A DNA stretch of 64,000 bases from NCBI GenBank assembly GCA_900466575.1, contig UBMP01000022.1, positions 62,001 to 126,000 of the forward strand, given 5' to 3'. Positions 33,483 to 42,521 of this stretch are shown piece by piece. The translations under genes were made by a program, and so were the position numbers. The first letter of the stretch is position 1. Every line of letters begins with the position of its first letter. The notes beneath the pieces are model-generated. The model saw only the letters and a program-made list of their open reading frames with translations. It was not told the origin of the DNA and did not search any database. Source of the DNA: Hyphomicrobiales bacterium. GTDB taxonomy: Bacteria > Pseudomonadota > Alphaproteobacteria > Rhizobiales > Rhizobiaceae.

Positions 33483-34559
33483 ATGCAACGTAAGGCCATT
33501 CTTAAGACGATGATGATGATGGCGGCTGGTGCCGTCTCCGTTCTAGCCCTTCTTGCCGGCGGAACATCGCCCGCTTCCGCAGGCTCCAAGCTGACCTACT
33601 TCACATGGTCGGGTTACGAGCTTCCCGATTTTCACAAGGACTTCCTGGCGAAGCATCCGGACGATGTCGAGATCTCAACCTTCGGAGACGATGACGACGC
33701 CTTGACCAAGGTCAAGGCCGGCTTCCATCCGGACATTGCGCATCCCTGCTACGACAAGATCGCGCGCTGGAACAAGGAAGGGCTTCTGCAGCCGATCGAA
33801 ACCGCCAAGATCAAGAACTGGGACAAGATCTTCCCCGTGTTTCGCAACCTGCCTGACATTCAGGCCGGCGAGGGCAAGGTCTGGATGGTGCCGTGGGACT
33901 GGGGCAATACGTCTGTTCTCTATCGCACCGATCTCGTGAAGGATCCGGAAGCAAGCTGGAACCTGCTCTGGGACAAGAAGTACAGCGGCCGCATTGCCGT
34001 GATTGATGCCGTGCATGACACGCCGGTGGTCGCGGCTCTGCTTGCCGGCGTTAACCCGTTCGACATGTCGCCCGCCGACCTTGAAAAAGTCGCCGCCAAG
34101 CTGCACGAGCAGCGGCCGCTCGTTTCCTCCTATACGACCGACATGACGTCAGTTGAACAGTCGCTTGCCAGCGGTCAGCTCGTTGCCGCCATGACGTGGA
34201 ACGCCTCGGCTGTTGCCCTGAAAAAGCAAGGTGTGCCGGTTGAGTTCATGAAGCCGAAGGAAGGCATGCTGACCTGGGCCTGCGGTTTCGTCATGCTGAA
34301 GGGTACGCAACATGCTGATCTCGCTTATGATTTCATCAATAGCCGTCTGGAAGCGGATTCCGGCAAATTCCTGATCGAAAGCTATGGCTATGGCGCGTCT
34401 ACGTCCTCGGCCTTTGCCGCAGTTCCCAAGGACGAGTTGCAGAACCTGCAGCTGCCCGATGATCCGGATACCATGCTGAAAACGACCGTCTTCACCGGTC
34501 CGATGAAGCAGAACGACGATCTCGCCAAGATGTTCGAAAAGGTCAAAGCGGGCGGTTGA
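33483..34559 (+). CDS. Spermidine/putrescine-type ABC substrate-binding protein (PotD/PotF-like)
   Basis: 358 residues. A Sec signal (about residues 1-30, cut near SPASA-GS) precedes LTYFTWSGYELPDFHKDFL, ALTKVKAGFHPDIAHPCYDK, WMVPWDWGNTSVLYRTD and a conserved C-terminal lobe. The TWSGY and WDWGNTSVLYR segments match polyamine-binding proteins. GAGGAGAACGAGC precedes the ATG. A hairpin follows at 34587. Putrescine, spermidine or a related amine is the likely ligand; the exact one is open. Confidence 0.9.
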   Translation: MQRKAILKTMMMMAAGAVSVLALLAGGTSPASAGSKLTYFTWSGYELPDFHKDFLAKHPDDVEISTFGDDDDALTKVKAGFHPDIAHPCYDKIARWNKEGLLQPIETAKIKNWDKIFPVFRNLPDIQAGEGKVWMVPWDWGNTSVLYRTDLVKDPEASWNLLWDKKYSGRIAVIDAVHDTPVVAALLAGVNPFDMSPADLEKVAAKLHEQRPLVSSYTTDMTSVEQSLASGQLVAAMTWNASAVALKKQGVPVEFMKPKEGMLTWACGFVMLKGTQHADLAYDFINSRLEADSGKFLIESYGYGASTSSAFAAVPKDELQNLQLPDDPDTMLKTTVFTGPMKQNDDLAKMFEKVKAGG

Positions 34560-34586
34560 CCCTTGACTAGAATGAATGACACTCGT

Positions 34587-34615
34587 CCGGAGCCTTCGCA
34601 GAGCGAGGGTTCCGG
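34587..34615 (+). terminator. Hairpin after the binding-protein gene
   Basis: CCGGAGCCTTCGC pairs with GCGAGGGTTCCGG (two G-U pairs) around the loop AGA. It lies between the binding-protein gene and the regulator. As there is no T-tract and the next genes belong to the same system, it may be an attenuating or stabilising stem. Confidence 0.5.
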
Positions 34616-34636
34616 GATGCACGATCAGGAGGTCCG

Positions 34637-35248
34637 ATGCAGGTTGAAGATTTGATGGATCAGGCCGAGCGCGATGGCAATGATGCCGATATCCGTGTTG
34701 GGAGGCGGGTTAGGGCGCTGAGGCTCGAACGAAACCTTTCGCTTGCGGATCTGGCATCGCGGGCCGGCATATCGATTGGCGCACTGAGCCAAATAGAGCG
34801 AGGAATGTCGTCCTTGCGCGTTCGGGTGATCTGGCCTCTAGCCGCGGCGCTTGATGTCGAGCCGTCGGCTCTGATTTCCGATCCGGATGAACCCGCGAGT
34901 GATCTTTATTGCGTGCGTGCGGGCAACCGCAAACCTCTGCCGGTTCATAGCGAAGGCATCTCGAAGGATCTGCTCACTCCGCCCGGTGCGGCGCTAACCG
35001 GCATGCAGGTGAATGTCGAACCCGGTGGCGGCACAGCGGCCTATTCGCATACGGGCCACGAGTTCGGCATCGTGTCGAAGGGTGAAGTGGAACTCGTCGT
35101 TGACGGCACCAAATATCTCCTGAAGACGGGCGACAGCTTCGCCTTCAAGAGTACGCTTCTCCACGCCTTCCGCAATGTGGGGACCGAGCGCTGTGAAATC
35201 ATCTGGGTCAACACCGCTAAGCCATCGGAGGTTCGCGACGATGGCTGA
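34637..35248 (+). CDS. XRE-family regulator with cupin domain (PuuR-like)
   Basis: 203 residues. The helix-turn-helix is at about residues 20-75 (GRRVRALRLERNLSLADLAS, SIGALSQIERGMSSLRVRVI), and a cupin_2 sensor domain lies at about 120-195 (YSHTGHEFGIVSKGEVEL, LLKTGDSFAFKSTLLHAFRN) containing the His residues of the cupin barrel. AGGAGGTCC precedes the ATG. The architecture is that of PuuR-type repressors of polyamine genes. It lies inside the operon and overlaps the ATPase start by eight bases. It probably binds the TTTCA-N6-TGAAA sites. Confidence 0.88.
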   Translation: MQVEDLMDQAERDGNDADIRVGRRVRALRLERNLSLADLASRAGISIGALSQIERGMSSLRVRVIWPLAAALDVEPSALISDPDEPASDLYCVRAGNRKPLPVHSEGISKDLLTPPGAALTGMQVNVEPGGGTAAYSHTGHEFGIVSKGEVELVVDGTKYLLKTGDSFAFKSTLLHAFRNVGTERCEIIWVNTAKPSEVRDDG

Positions 35249-36323
35249 CAAGCTGTTGAACCTGAAAGAGGTTTCCAAGGTCTTCGCCAGCGGGACCGTT
35301 GGCCTTGATGCCATATCCATGGATGCGGCGGAGGGCGAGTTCATCAGCCTTCTTGGGCCATCGGGTTGCGGCAAGACTACCACCCTGCGGATCATCGCGG
35401 GGTTTGAACATCCCACGTCCGGACGCGTTCTTCTTGACGGAGAGGATATCGTCGCGCTTCCGCCCTATCGTCGACCGGTGAACACCGTCTTCCAGGACTA
35501 TGCGCTGTTTCCGCATATGACGGTTGCGGACAATGTTGGGTTCGGTCCCTCCCTGCGGGGTGTGTCTTCATCCGAAATCCGGCGCAAGGTTGGCGACGCG
35601 CTTGAGCTTGTGGGGCTCGCTGAAAAGCTCAATGAGCCCGTGCAATCGCTTTCCGGCGGTCAGCGGCAACGTGTTGCGCTGGCGCGTGCCATCGTCTGCG
35701 AACCCAGGGTTCTGCTCCTTGACGAACCACTCTCAGCACTCGATGCGCACTTGCGCGAGCAAATGCAGGTCGAACTGAAGCGTCTGCAGCGCGAACTCGG
35801 CACCACATTCATCATGGTGACGCACGACCAGACCGAAGCGCTTTCGATTTCCGACCGGATCGTGGTCATGAATAGGGGCAAGATAGATCAGATCGCTTCG
35901 CCTGCTTCACTCTACGATCACCCGGCGACCCGCTTCGTGGCGAGTTTTATTGGAACGATGAACCTCCTGGAGGCCGATCTCGTGTCCTCTGACAACGAAG
36001 GCATCCACTTCAGCGCGGGTGATCTCCATCTGACAACTTTAAATGAAGACAGTCCATGGACTGGGCGCGGGGGAAGGGTGACGCTTGGGATCCGGCCCGA
36101 AGAGTTCGTTCTATCGGGCGATTTCCAGCCGGGGGCCACCGCTGGCGCCATCCGCAGCGCGGTGTTTCACGGCCACAGCATGCGAGTGCAGGTCGAAACG
36201 AAAGGCGGCCGGGCACTAACGGTCGATGTCCCCCGCAACCGTTCGGAGATCAGCTACAATTCCGGTGAACCGGTTTTCGTTACATTGAGGCCGGGCGCAA
36301 AATGCGCGGTCCTGCCTGTCTGA
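35241..36323 (+). CDS. Spermidine/putrescine-type ABC ATP-binding protein (PotA-like)
   Basis: 360 residues. Walker A GPSGCGKTT, VFQDYALFPHMTVADNVGFG, signature LSGGQRQRVALARA, Walker B LLLDEPLSALDAHLR, switch His in VTHDQTEALSISDR and a C-terminal TOBE domain (VTLGIRPEEFVL). The ATG at 35241 overlaps the regulator's end, so translation is coupled. The order permease-permease-binding protein-regulator-ATPase is unusual but complete. Confidence 0.92.
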   Translation: MADKLLNLKEVSKVFASGTVGLDAISMDAAEGEFISLLGPSGCGKTTTLRIIAGFEHPTSGRVLLDGEDIVALPPYRRPVNTVFQDYALFPHMTVADNVGFGPSLRGVSSSEIRRKVGDALELVGLAEKLNEPVQSLSGGQRQRVALARAIVCEPRVLLLDEPLSALDAHLREQMQVELKRLQRELGTTFIMVTHDQTEALSISDRIVVMNRGKIDQIASPASLYDHPATRFVASFIGTMNLLEADLVSSDNEGIHFSAGDLHLTTLNEDSPWTGRGGRVTLGIRPEEFVLSGDFQPGATAGAIRSAVFHGHSMRVQVETKGGRALTVDVPRNRSEISYNSGEPVFVTLRPGAKCAVLPV

Positions 36324-36351
36324 TTGTTCAACATCACCAAATGGAATAACC

Positions 36352-37782
36352 ATGTCTGCACAAAATCATTTGAAGTTTTTCATCGATGGAGCTTGGGTCG
36401 ATCCCGTTGTTCCGGCAACCCTTGATGTCATCAATCCATCGACGGAGGAGGCTTATACGGCGATCTCGGTGGGTTCATCTGCCGATGTCGACAGGGCTGT
36501 GGCTGCTGCCAGACGCGCGTTCGACACCTTTTCGGTCACGCCCAAGGCTGAGCGGCTTGCCCTGCTGAAGCGGATCCTCGATGTCTATAATGAACGTTTC
36601 GAAGATATCGCCGAGGCCGTGTCACTGGAAATGGGTGCGCCAAAGTCGTTTGCACTCGATTCTCAGGCTTGGGCAGGTCGCGCGCATCTGGAATCGACGA
36701 TCGCCGCGTTCGAAGAGATGGCATTTTTCGAAACCCTTGGGCGGACGACAGTCCTGCGCGAACCCATCGGCGTTTGCGCGTTGATCACCCCATGGAACTG
36801 GCCACTCAACCAGATCGTCTGCAAGGTCGCTCCGGCCATTGCCGCCGGCTGCACAGTTGTCCTGAAGCCGTCAGAAATCGCACCTATTTCGGGCATTGTC
36901 TTTGCAGAGGTCATGCAGGCAGCAGGCATCCCGGCAGGCGTCTTCAACCTCATCAATGGCACGGGACCTGATGTCGGACAGGTCATGGCGGGTCACAAGG
37001 ACGTCGACATGGTTTCCTTCACCGGTTCCACGCGTGCCGGCATCATCGTCGCCAAGTCGGCTGCGGACACCGTAAAGCGCGTCGCCCAGGAACTGGGCGG
37101 CAAGTCCGCCAATATCCTCCTGCCGGACGTCGACTTCCAGACGGCGGTCTCAAAGGGCGTGCGTGGCTGCTTCTCGAACACCGGCCAGTCTTGCGATGCG
37201 CCGACCCGGATGCTGGTTCCCGCCGATCGGCATGATGAGGCGCTGGCAATTGCCAGGGCCGCTGCAGAGTCCCTGCGCACGGGCGACCCGCGCGACCCGG
37301 CCACCGATCTCGGACCGGTCGTCAGCCAACTGCAATTCGACAAGATCCAGCGTCTGATTCAGGCCGGGATCGACGAGGGCGCAACGCTGGTCACCGGCGG
37401 GACAGGGCGGCCGGAGCATCTCAACCGTGGCTACTACATCCGCCCCACCATTTTTGGCCATGTGACGCCGAACATGACGATTGCGCGCGAGGAAATCTTC
37501 GGACCCGTGTTGTCGATCCTGTCCTATGACAATGTCGATGAAGCGGTCGCGATGGCCAATGACACCGTCTACGGTCTTGCTGCCTATGTACAGTCTGCCG
37601 ATATCGAGCAGGCGCGGGCCGTGGCGAAAAGAATGCGGGCCGGCTCCGTCTACATCAACTATCCGGACTGGGACACGTTTGCGCCATTCGGAGGATACAA
37701 GCAGTCGGGCAATGGTCGGGAGTATGCCGGCTGGGGCATTCACGACTTCCTGGAAATCAAGGGCGTTGTCGGCTGGGGTTGA
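36352..37782 (+). CDS. Aldehyde dehydrogenase (PuuC-like, amine-derived aldehydes)
   Basis: 476 residues. ITPWNWPLNQI and FTGSTRAGIIVAK are in the cofactor domain, QELGGKSANI carries the general-base Glu, SNTGQSCDAPTRM the catalytic Cys, and EEIFGPVLSIL and PFGGYKQSGNGREYA follow. The last gene of the amine operon, it would oxidise the aldehyde made by the FAD oxidase at 30395. The Asp after the Cys in place of the more common Thr/Val is seen in a subgroup of ALDHs. No clear terminator was found in 37783-37955, where the convergent operon ends. Confidence 0.9.
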   Translation: MSAQNHLKFFIDGAWVDPVVPATLDVINPSTEEAYTAISVGSSADVDRAVAAARRAFDTFSVTPKAERLALLKRILDVYNERFEDIAEAVSLEMGAPKSFALDSQAWAGRAHLESTIAAFEEMAFFETLGRTTVLREPIGVCALITPWNWPLNQIVCKVAPAIAAGCTVVLKPSEIAPISGIVFAEVMQAAGIPAGVFNLINGTGPDVGQVMAGHKDVDMVSFTGSTRAGIIVAKSAADTVKRVAQELGGKSANILLPDVDFQTAVSKGVRGCFSNTGQSCDAPTRMLVPADRHDEALAIARAAAESLRTGDPRDPATDLGPVVSQLQFDKIQRLIQAGIDEGATLVTGGTGRPEHLNRGYYIRPTIFGHVTPNMTIAREEIFGPVLSILSYDNVDEAVAMANDTVYGLAAYVQSADIEQARAVAKRMRAGSVYINYPDWDTFAPFGGYKQSGNGREYAGWGIHDFLEIKGVVGWG

Positions 37783-37955
37783 TACCGGGTGACCTGCCAC
37801 TGAAGTCTCAACCGTCAAGCATGGCGATGTCACCTTAACTTGAATTCGGATGCGTGGGAGACGTTTGGTCTTAGGGATTGATGTCAGGCCATGGCTCCGG
37901 CTGCATTTTCCCACTCTGCGATCGCGAACCCCTTCCAGAGCGGCTAAGCCAAGCC

Positions 37956-39164
37956 CTACTTAACAGAGCTCATCGCGAGAGCGGCGTCCAGCAGCACCTG
38001 CGCGCCAATGGCGCAATGTTGCTTGGTTGCACTTTCAGCAGGATTGTGACTGAGGCCACCTCTGCAAGGTATGAAGATCATTGCGGTAGGAGCAAGCCGG
38101 GAGACATAGACGGAATCGTGACCCGCGCCTGAGACAATCTCACGCGTCACAGCGGCCGACTTCAACGCTGCCTCACGAACCGCGTCGATACATTGCGGAT
38201 CAAAATGCACCGCCGGACTATTCCAGATCGTCTGAAGCTCTGCGCGGTCCCCGCATTGCTTGCGGATCAGGTCGGAAACTTCGGATTCCAGCCGATCGAG
38301 TCCTCCGTCACTCTGATGTCTCAGATCAAGACTGAGTTCCACATGACCAGGAATGACATTGCGTGAGGCCGATCTTATCGAGAGTTGCCCTGTCGTCGCC
38401 ATGCCACCGAATGCGCGCGCCGCCGCTTGTGTCCCCACAATGATATTGGCCGCATCGGAAAGCGCATCGCATCGCATGTCCATCGGCGTGGAACCAGCGT
38501 GGGCGTCGCGGCCGGAAATCGTAAGGTCGTACCAGCGCATTGCCTGGACACCGGTAACGATACCGATCTCGGCATTTTCGCGCTCGAGCACCGGACCTTG
38601 CTCGATATGCAGTTCAAACATGGCGGCAAAGCGGATCTGGCCAACAGGTGTGGTACCCCGATATCCGATGGCCTCGATGGCTTCAGCGAAGGTGACGCCG
38701 TCGATATCGATGCGGCTGTCGGCGAAAGCCTCGTCAAAGACGCCCGCATGCACACCGGACCCGAGCATTGCGGGAGCAAAGCGGGCGCCCTCTTCATTCG
38801 TCCAATTCACCAGCATCAGCGGGCGTTCGGTCGCGCGCCCGGCTGCATGGAGCGTCCGTAAAACCTCCAGTCCGGCCAGCACCCCCAGAATGCCGTCAAA
38901 CTTTCCGCCTGTCGGTTGTGTGTCGAGATGGCTACCTATGGCGATCGGCAGGGCCTCATCGTCCCGACCGCGTCGCCGTGCGAACATATTGCCGACCGTG
39001 TCGACCTCCACTGTGCAGCCAACGGCTTCGCATTGCTCGCGAAGCCAGTCTCTGACCTGCTTGTCTTCGGGCCCGAGAGCAAGGCGGCGAACGCCGCCGT
39101 CTGCGGTGGCGCCAAAAGCGGCCGTCTCCATGATGGTCCGCCAGAGCCGGTCACTATCGATCAT
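37956..39164 (-). CDS. M20-family amidohydrolase (N-carbamoyl-L-amino acid hydrolase / allantoate amidohydrolase-like)
   Basis: 402 residues from ATG 39164; TTG and GTG codons up to 39206 are alternatives with no good ribosome site. IAIGSHLDTQPTGGKFDGILG contains the His and Asp metal ligands, VNWTNEEGARFAPAMLGSG the catalytic Glu, and FELHIEQGPVLE, GRDAHAGSTPMD and SGAGHDSVYVSRL the remaining ligands. These are diagnostic of the carbamoylase/allantoate branch of M20. It is the final gene of the amide-type transport operon and could hydrolyse the imported N-carbamoyl or ureido compound. A strong hairpin at 39211-39238 separates it from the aldehyde dehydrogenase gene. Confidence 0.88.
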   Translation of the reverse strand: MIDSDRLWRTIMETAAFGATADGGVRRLALGPEDKQVRDWLREQCEAVGCTVEVDTVGNMFARRRGRDDEALPIAIGSHLDTQPTGGKFDGILGVLAGLEVLRTLHAAGRATERPLMLVNWTNEEGARFAPAMLGSGVHAGVFDEAFADSRIDIDGVTFAEAIEAIGYRGTTPVGQIRFAAMFELHIEQGPVLERENAEIGIVTGVQAMRWYDLTISGRDAHAGSTPMDMRCDALSDAANIIVGTQAAARAFGGMATTGQLSIRSASRNVIPGHVELSLDLRHQSDGGLDRLESEVSDLIRKQCGDRAELQTIWNSPAVHFDPQCIDAVREAALKSAAVTREIVSGAGHDSVYVSRLAPTAMIFIPCRGGLSHNPAESATKQHCAIGAQVLLDAALAMSSVK

Positions 39165-39210
39165 CAAGTCATGCACGCGTCTTATTCTTTCCACCAACCG
39201 TCTCAAGGCC

Positions 39211-39238
39211 GCCGGCGGCGGCCAGGACCGCCGCCGGC
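39211..39238 (-). terminator. GC-rich perfect hairpin between ALDH and M20 genes
   Basis: GCCGGCGGCGG / CCGCCGCCGGC gives an 11-bp stem with a 6-base loop, starting 11 bases beyond the ALDH stop on the minus strand. It can end most transcripts or protect the upstream mRNA. It also argues against start codons of the M20 gene close to 39206. Confidence 0.6.
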
Positions 39239-39249
39239 TCAGCTAAGTC

Positions 39250-40749
39250 TCAAAGGGCGATGCCAACGGACTTCACTTCCGTATAGAGCAGGATTGCCTC
39301 ATAGCCCTGCTCGCGCCCCCAGCCGGATTGATTAAAGCCGCCGAAGGGTAGAGCCGGATCGATCACGTGATGGGTGTTGACGCCGATGGTGCCTGCCTTC
39401 AGCTTCTTTGCGACCTTGTGGGCACGGCTGACATCGCGTGTGAAGACGCTTGCGGCCAAGCCATAGATAGAGTTGTTCGCTTCCTTCACGATTTCCTCGA
39501 AGCCGTCATCGTCGAAGGTGGCAACTACAAGCACGGGCCCGAAAATTTCTTCCTTCACCACAGACATTTCGGGCGTGGTCTCAGTGAGGATGGTAGGCTC
39601 AAGGAAGTAACCTTCCGATCCGACGCGCTTGCCACCGCAAAACAGCTTTGCACCATCTGCCAGACCCGCCCTGACGTAGGCGATGACGCGATCGAACTGT
39701 TCTTGCGAGACAAGCGGCCCAATCTGGGTCTTTGGCTCAAGGCCGACTCCGATCGGCATGGATTCTGCGAAGGCCTTGAGACCGTTCAGGATGGTCTCAG
39801 CGATATCCTTGTGAACGTAGAGCCGAGTGCCGGCCGTGCAGGTCTGCCCCATGTTGTAGAAGATGCCATAGGCGATGGCGGGGATGGCGACGGTCGGGTC
39901 AGCATCGGCAAACACGATCATCGGCGATTTTCCGCCGAGCTCCAGGGAAACCTTCTTCAGATTGCCCTTGGCGGCATCGAGGATTTTCTTGCCGACCTCG
40001 GTGGAACCGGTGAAGGCCACCTTGTCAACATCGGGATGAGCCGCAAGTGCAGCACCCGCTGTCTCGCCGTAGCCGGTCACGACGTTGAACACGCCAGCCG
40101 GGAAGCCAGCCTCTTGGACAAGTTCGGCGAGACGCAGGGCGGTCAGCGGTGTCTGTTCGGCGGGCTTCAGGACGATCGTGCATCCGGCGGCAAGCGCTGG
40201 CGCGACCTTCCAGATAGCCATCATGAAGGAAAAATTCCAAGGCACGATCTGGCCGCATACTCCAACCGGCTCGCGTAACGTGTAGGCGTGATAGGGTGAA
40301 CCTGTGGACAGCGGAATGGTCTGGCCGCAGATCTTGGTGCTCCAGCCCGCCATATACCGCAGGAGTTCATAGGCAAAGGTCACGTCGCCATTCCGCGCGT
40401 CGGTTACGGGCTTGCCGTTGTCGAGCGCTTCCAGTTCGGCCAGCTCGTCGGCATGTCTCTCGACGAGGTCGCCCAGCCTCCAGACAAGTTTACCGCGATC
40501 GGCAGGCGTCATCGTCGCCCAGGGGCCGTCTTCGAATGCACGGCGCGCCGCAGCGACAGCTCTGTCGATATCGTCGCCGGTGCCTTCGGGAACCCGGTCA
40601 AAAATCAGCCCGGTTGCCGGATCAACAACGTCGATCGTCCCGCCTTTGGAGGCTGGAACCCATTGCCCATCTATGAAGAGCTTCTTTTCCTTGGCTACAA
40701 AACGGGCTGCGTCGGCGCCGAGACGCTTGAGGGTGGCAGGTGCGTTCAT
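39250..40749 (-). CDS. Aldehyde dehydrogenase (phenylacetaldehyde/betaine-aldehyde-type)
   Basis: 499 residues. VCGQIVPWNFSFMMAIWKV and FTGSTEVGKKI are in the NAD domain, LELGGKSPMIV carries the Glu, NMGQTCTAGTRLYVH the catalytic Cys, and EEIFGPVLVVATF and PFGGFNQSGWGREQGYEA complete the family pattern. It resembles FeaB-type and broad-range ALDHs. It lies 23 bases after the ABM gene and belongs to the amide-transport operon. It would oxidise an aldehyde derived from the imported compound; which one is not visible. Confidence 0.9.
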   Translation of the reverse strand: MNAPATLKRLGADAARFVAKEKKLFIDGQWVPASKGGTIDVVDPATGLIFDRVPEGTGDDIDRAVAAARRAFEDGPWATMTPADRGKLVWRLGDLVERHADELAELEALDNGKPVTDARNGDVTFAYELLRYMAGWSTKICGQTIPLSTGSPYHAYTLREPVGVCGQIVPWNFSFMMAIWKVAPALAAGCTIVLKPAEQTPLTALRLAELVQEAGFPAGVFNVVTGYGETAGAALAAHPDVDKVAFTGSTEVGKKILDAAKGNLKKVSLELGGKSPMIVFADADPTVAIPAIAYGIFYNMGQTCTAGTRLYVHKDIAETILNGLKAFAESMPIGVGLEPKTQIGPLVSQEQFDRVIAYVRAGLADGAKLFCGGKRVGSEGYFLEPTILTETTPEMSVVKEEIFGPVLVVATFDDDGFEEIVKEANNSIYGLAASVFTRDVSRAHKVAKKLKAGTIGVNTHHVIDPALPFGGFNQSGWGREQGYEAILLYTEVKSVGIAL

Positions 40750-40772
40750 CTCTTATTATCCTCTAGTGATCT

Positions 40773-41072
40773 TCAGGCCTTGGCAGAAATTTCGTTGGCG
40801 GTGATCAACGTGACATCGCCATCGAGAATAGGCTTGGCAACGCCGAAGAAACGGGCGACCACACTGGAATTGTTATGGCGGTCCATCGCCGCGCGATCGG
40901 TGAAGCGCTCGTAGGTGGCGAAGAGACAAGGATTCTCCGCGTCCTGCGAAATGTGGAAGCCAACGGTCTCAGGCTCGTTTGCCCGGACGTGCTCGGCGAC
41001 TTCGAGCAGGGCTTGGGCCATGGTCTGTTCATAACCCTTGCGGACGCGAATGATGGCGGTGATCGTGATCAT
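40773..41072 (-). CDS. ABM-domain (antibiotic biosynthesis monooxygenase, YgiN-like) protein
   Basis: 99 residues forming one ferredoxin-like ABM domain. ITITAIIRVRKGYEQTMAQALL is the first strand and helix, PETVGFHISQDAENPCLFATYERF the central motif, and a conserved HNNSSVVARFF segment follows. These cofactor-free dimers act on quinones or polyketide-like aromatics, or act as small-molecule binders. It sits between the ATPase and ALDH genes with gaps of about 29 and 23 bases, so it is part of the operon. Its presence hints at an aromatic or quinone-like step. Confidence 0.8.
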   Translation of the reverse strand: MITITAIIRVRKGYEQTMAQALLEVAEHVRANEPETVGFHISQDAENPCLFATYERFTDRAAMDRHNNSSVVARFFGVAKPILDGDVTLITANEISAKA

Positions 41073-41101
41073 GGTTGCCTCGTTTTCTGTTGTTGAAAGG
41101 A

Positions 41102-41809
41102 TCAGGCTGGCCGGATGTCGCCGGCCAGATCAGCTTCGTGCAGTTTGGTGGGATCAATCTCTCCGGAGAGCTGTCCGCGCTTGATGGCGAGGACGCGGGT
41201 GGCGAGGTCACTGATGAATTCGAGGTTCTGCTCCACAAGCAGGATCGAAAGATTGCGCGCCCGCGCGAGCGACTTCAGCGTGTCCTTCATCTCCTCGATG
41301 ATCGATGGCTGTATGCCGTCCGTCGGTTCGTCGAGCAGGACCAATTGCGGTTCGGCGCACAGGCAGCGAGCAAGTGCCAGGATCTGCTGTTCGCCTCCTG
41401 ACAGAACCCCGCCGGCGCGGGTCAGGATGGGTTTCAGGCGGGGAAATTCCTCGATCACCCGTTCGATGATGATTGTCTGCTGCCGACCCGTGCAGGCGGC
41501 CCCTACGCGCAAGTTGTCCATCACGGATAGTGCTGGAAATATCTGACGGCCTTGAGGCACATATCCAATGCCGGCCCGCGCCCGGGCCGCCGGCGAGGCT
41601 CTTGTCACATCGGTCCCGGCGAAGGCGATGGTGCCAACGGTTGCAGGGATATGACCCATCAGCGTGCGCAGCAACGTCGATTTCCCCATGCCGTTGTGTC
41701 CGAGAACGCCGACGAACTCACCTTTTGCTATCGACAGATCGATGCCGAAAAGAATCGGGATTCGCCCGTAACCGGACTGAAGGTTCTTCACGCTCAGCAA
41801 TTCAGACAT
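41102..41809 (-). CDS. ABC ATP-binding protein, LivF/UrtE-like
   Basis: 235 residues. GHNGMGKSTLL is Walker A, GIGYVPQGRQIFPALSV is the UrtE/LivF Q-loop region, GGVLSGGEQQILALARCL is the signature and QLVLLDEPTDGIQPSI is Walker B. The phrase DGIQPSII is typical of the urea/amide branch. ATG 41809 overlaps the partner ATPase by eight bases; a longer start to 41866 would overlap it by 65 and was rejected. Confidence 0.9.
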   Translation of the reverse strand: MSELLSVKNLQSGYGRIPILFGIDLSIAKGEFVGVLGHNGMGKSTLLRTLMGHIPATVGTIAFAGTDVTRASPAARARAGIGYVPQGRQIFPALSVMDNLRVGAACTGRQQTIIIERVIEEFPRLKPILTRAGGVLSGGEQQILALARCLCAEPQLVLLDEPTDGIQPSIIEEMKDTLKSLARARNLSILLVEQNLEFISDLATRVLAIKRGQLSGEIDPTKLHEADLAGDIRPA

Positions 41810-42521
41810 GCTTCTTTCCCAGATAGACGTCGCGAACGGTCTGGTCGGCGAGGATGCGTTCGACATGACCCTCCACCAGGATGCGACCCTGGTGAAACAC
41901 GGTGACCTGGTCGGCGATCATTCGGATGAAGTGCATGTCATGCTCCACGACGACGACGGTGTGGGTGCGGTTGAGGTCGCGGATGATCGAAGCAAGCCGA
42001 TCGACCTCGACATCGGTCATTCCGGCTGCCGGTTCGTCGAGCAAGACCAGATCCGGATCGCTTGCCACCACCATCGCCAGTTCGACGAGTTGTCGCTGAC
42101 CATGGGCCATTCGGCCAAGAACGCCGCTGCGCAGCGCGCTGACGCCAACGCGCTCCATCGCATCTGCGATCCTGGCTTCGCGTTCGGCTGCGCTTTTCAC
42201 AGTGCGCAGCGCGAGCCAAAGGTTCTCATGAGCCGTCAATCCATCGAACAGGCTGGGCACCTGGGTCTTCACACCCATGCCAGCGCGGGCGATGTCATAG
42301 CGTTCCTTGCCGGCGATATCGGCGCCTTTGAAAAGGATCCGGCCGCGCGTCGGCTTGTGCGTTCCTGTAAGGCACCGGAAGAAGGTGGTCTTTCCGGCGC
42401 CGTTCGGACCGAGGAGACAACGAAGCTCGCCTTTCCTCAGGCGAAAATCGACGCCATCAAGGGCCTTTACGCCTCCGAAATGCATGGCCACGTCCTTGGC
42501 CTCGAGAAGATAGTCGCTCAT
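41802..42521 (-). CDS. ABC ATP-binding protein, LivG/UrtD-like
   Basis: 239 residues. Walker A is GPNGAGKTT, KTQVPSLFDGLTAHENLWLAL matches UrtD, the signature region reads GRMAHGQRQLVELAMVV (an atypical AHGQ in place of LSGGQ, common in UrtD-like proteins), and Walker B is LVLLDEPAAGMTDVE. It overlaps both neighbours by a few bases. With the UrtE-like protein it drives the importer. Confidence 0.9.
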   Translation of the reverse strand: MSDYLLEAKDVAMHFGGVKALDGVDFRLRKGELRCLLGPNGAGKTTFFRCLTGTHKPTRGRILFKGADIAGKERYDIARAGMGVKTQVPSLFDGLTAHENLWLALRTVKSAAEREARIADAMERVGVSALRSGVLGRMAHGQRQLVELAMVVASDPDLVLLDEPAAGMTDVEVDRLASIIRDLNRTHTVVVVEHDMHFIRMIADQVTVFHQGRILVEGHVERILADQTVRDVYLGKKHV

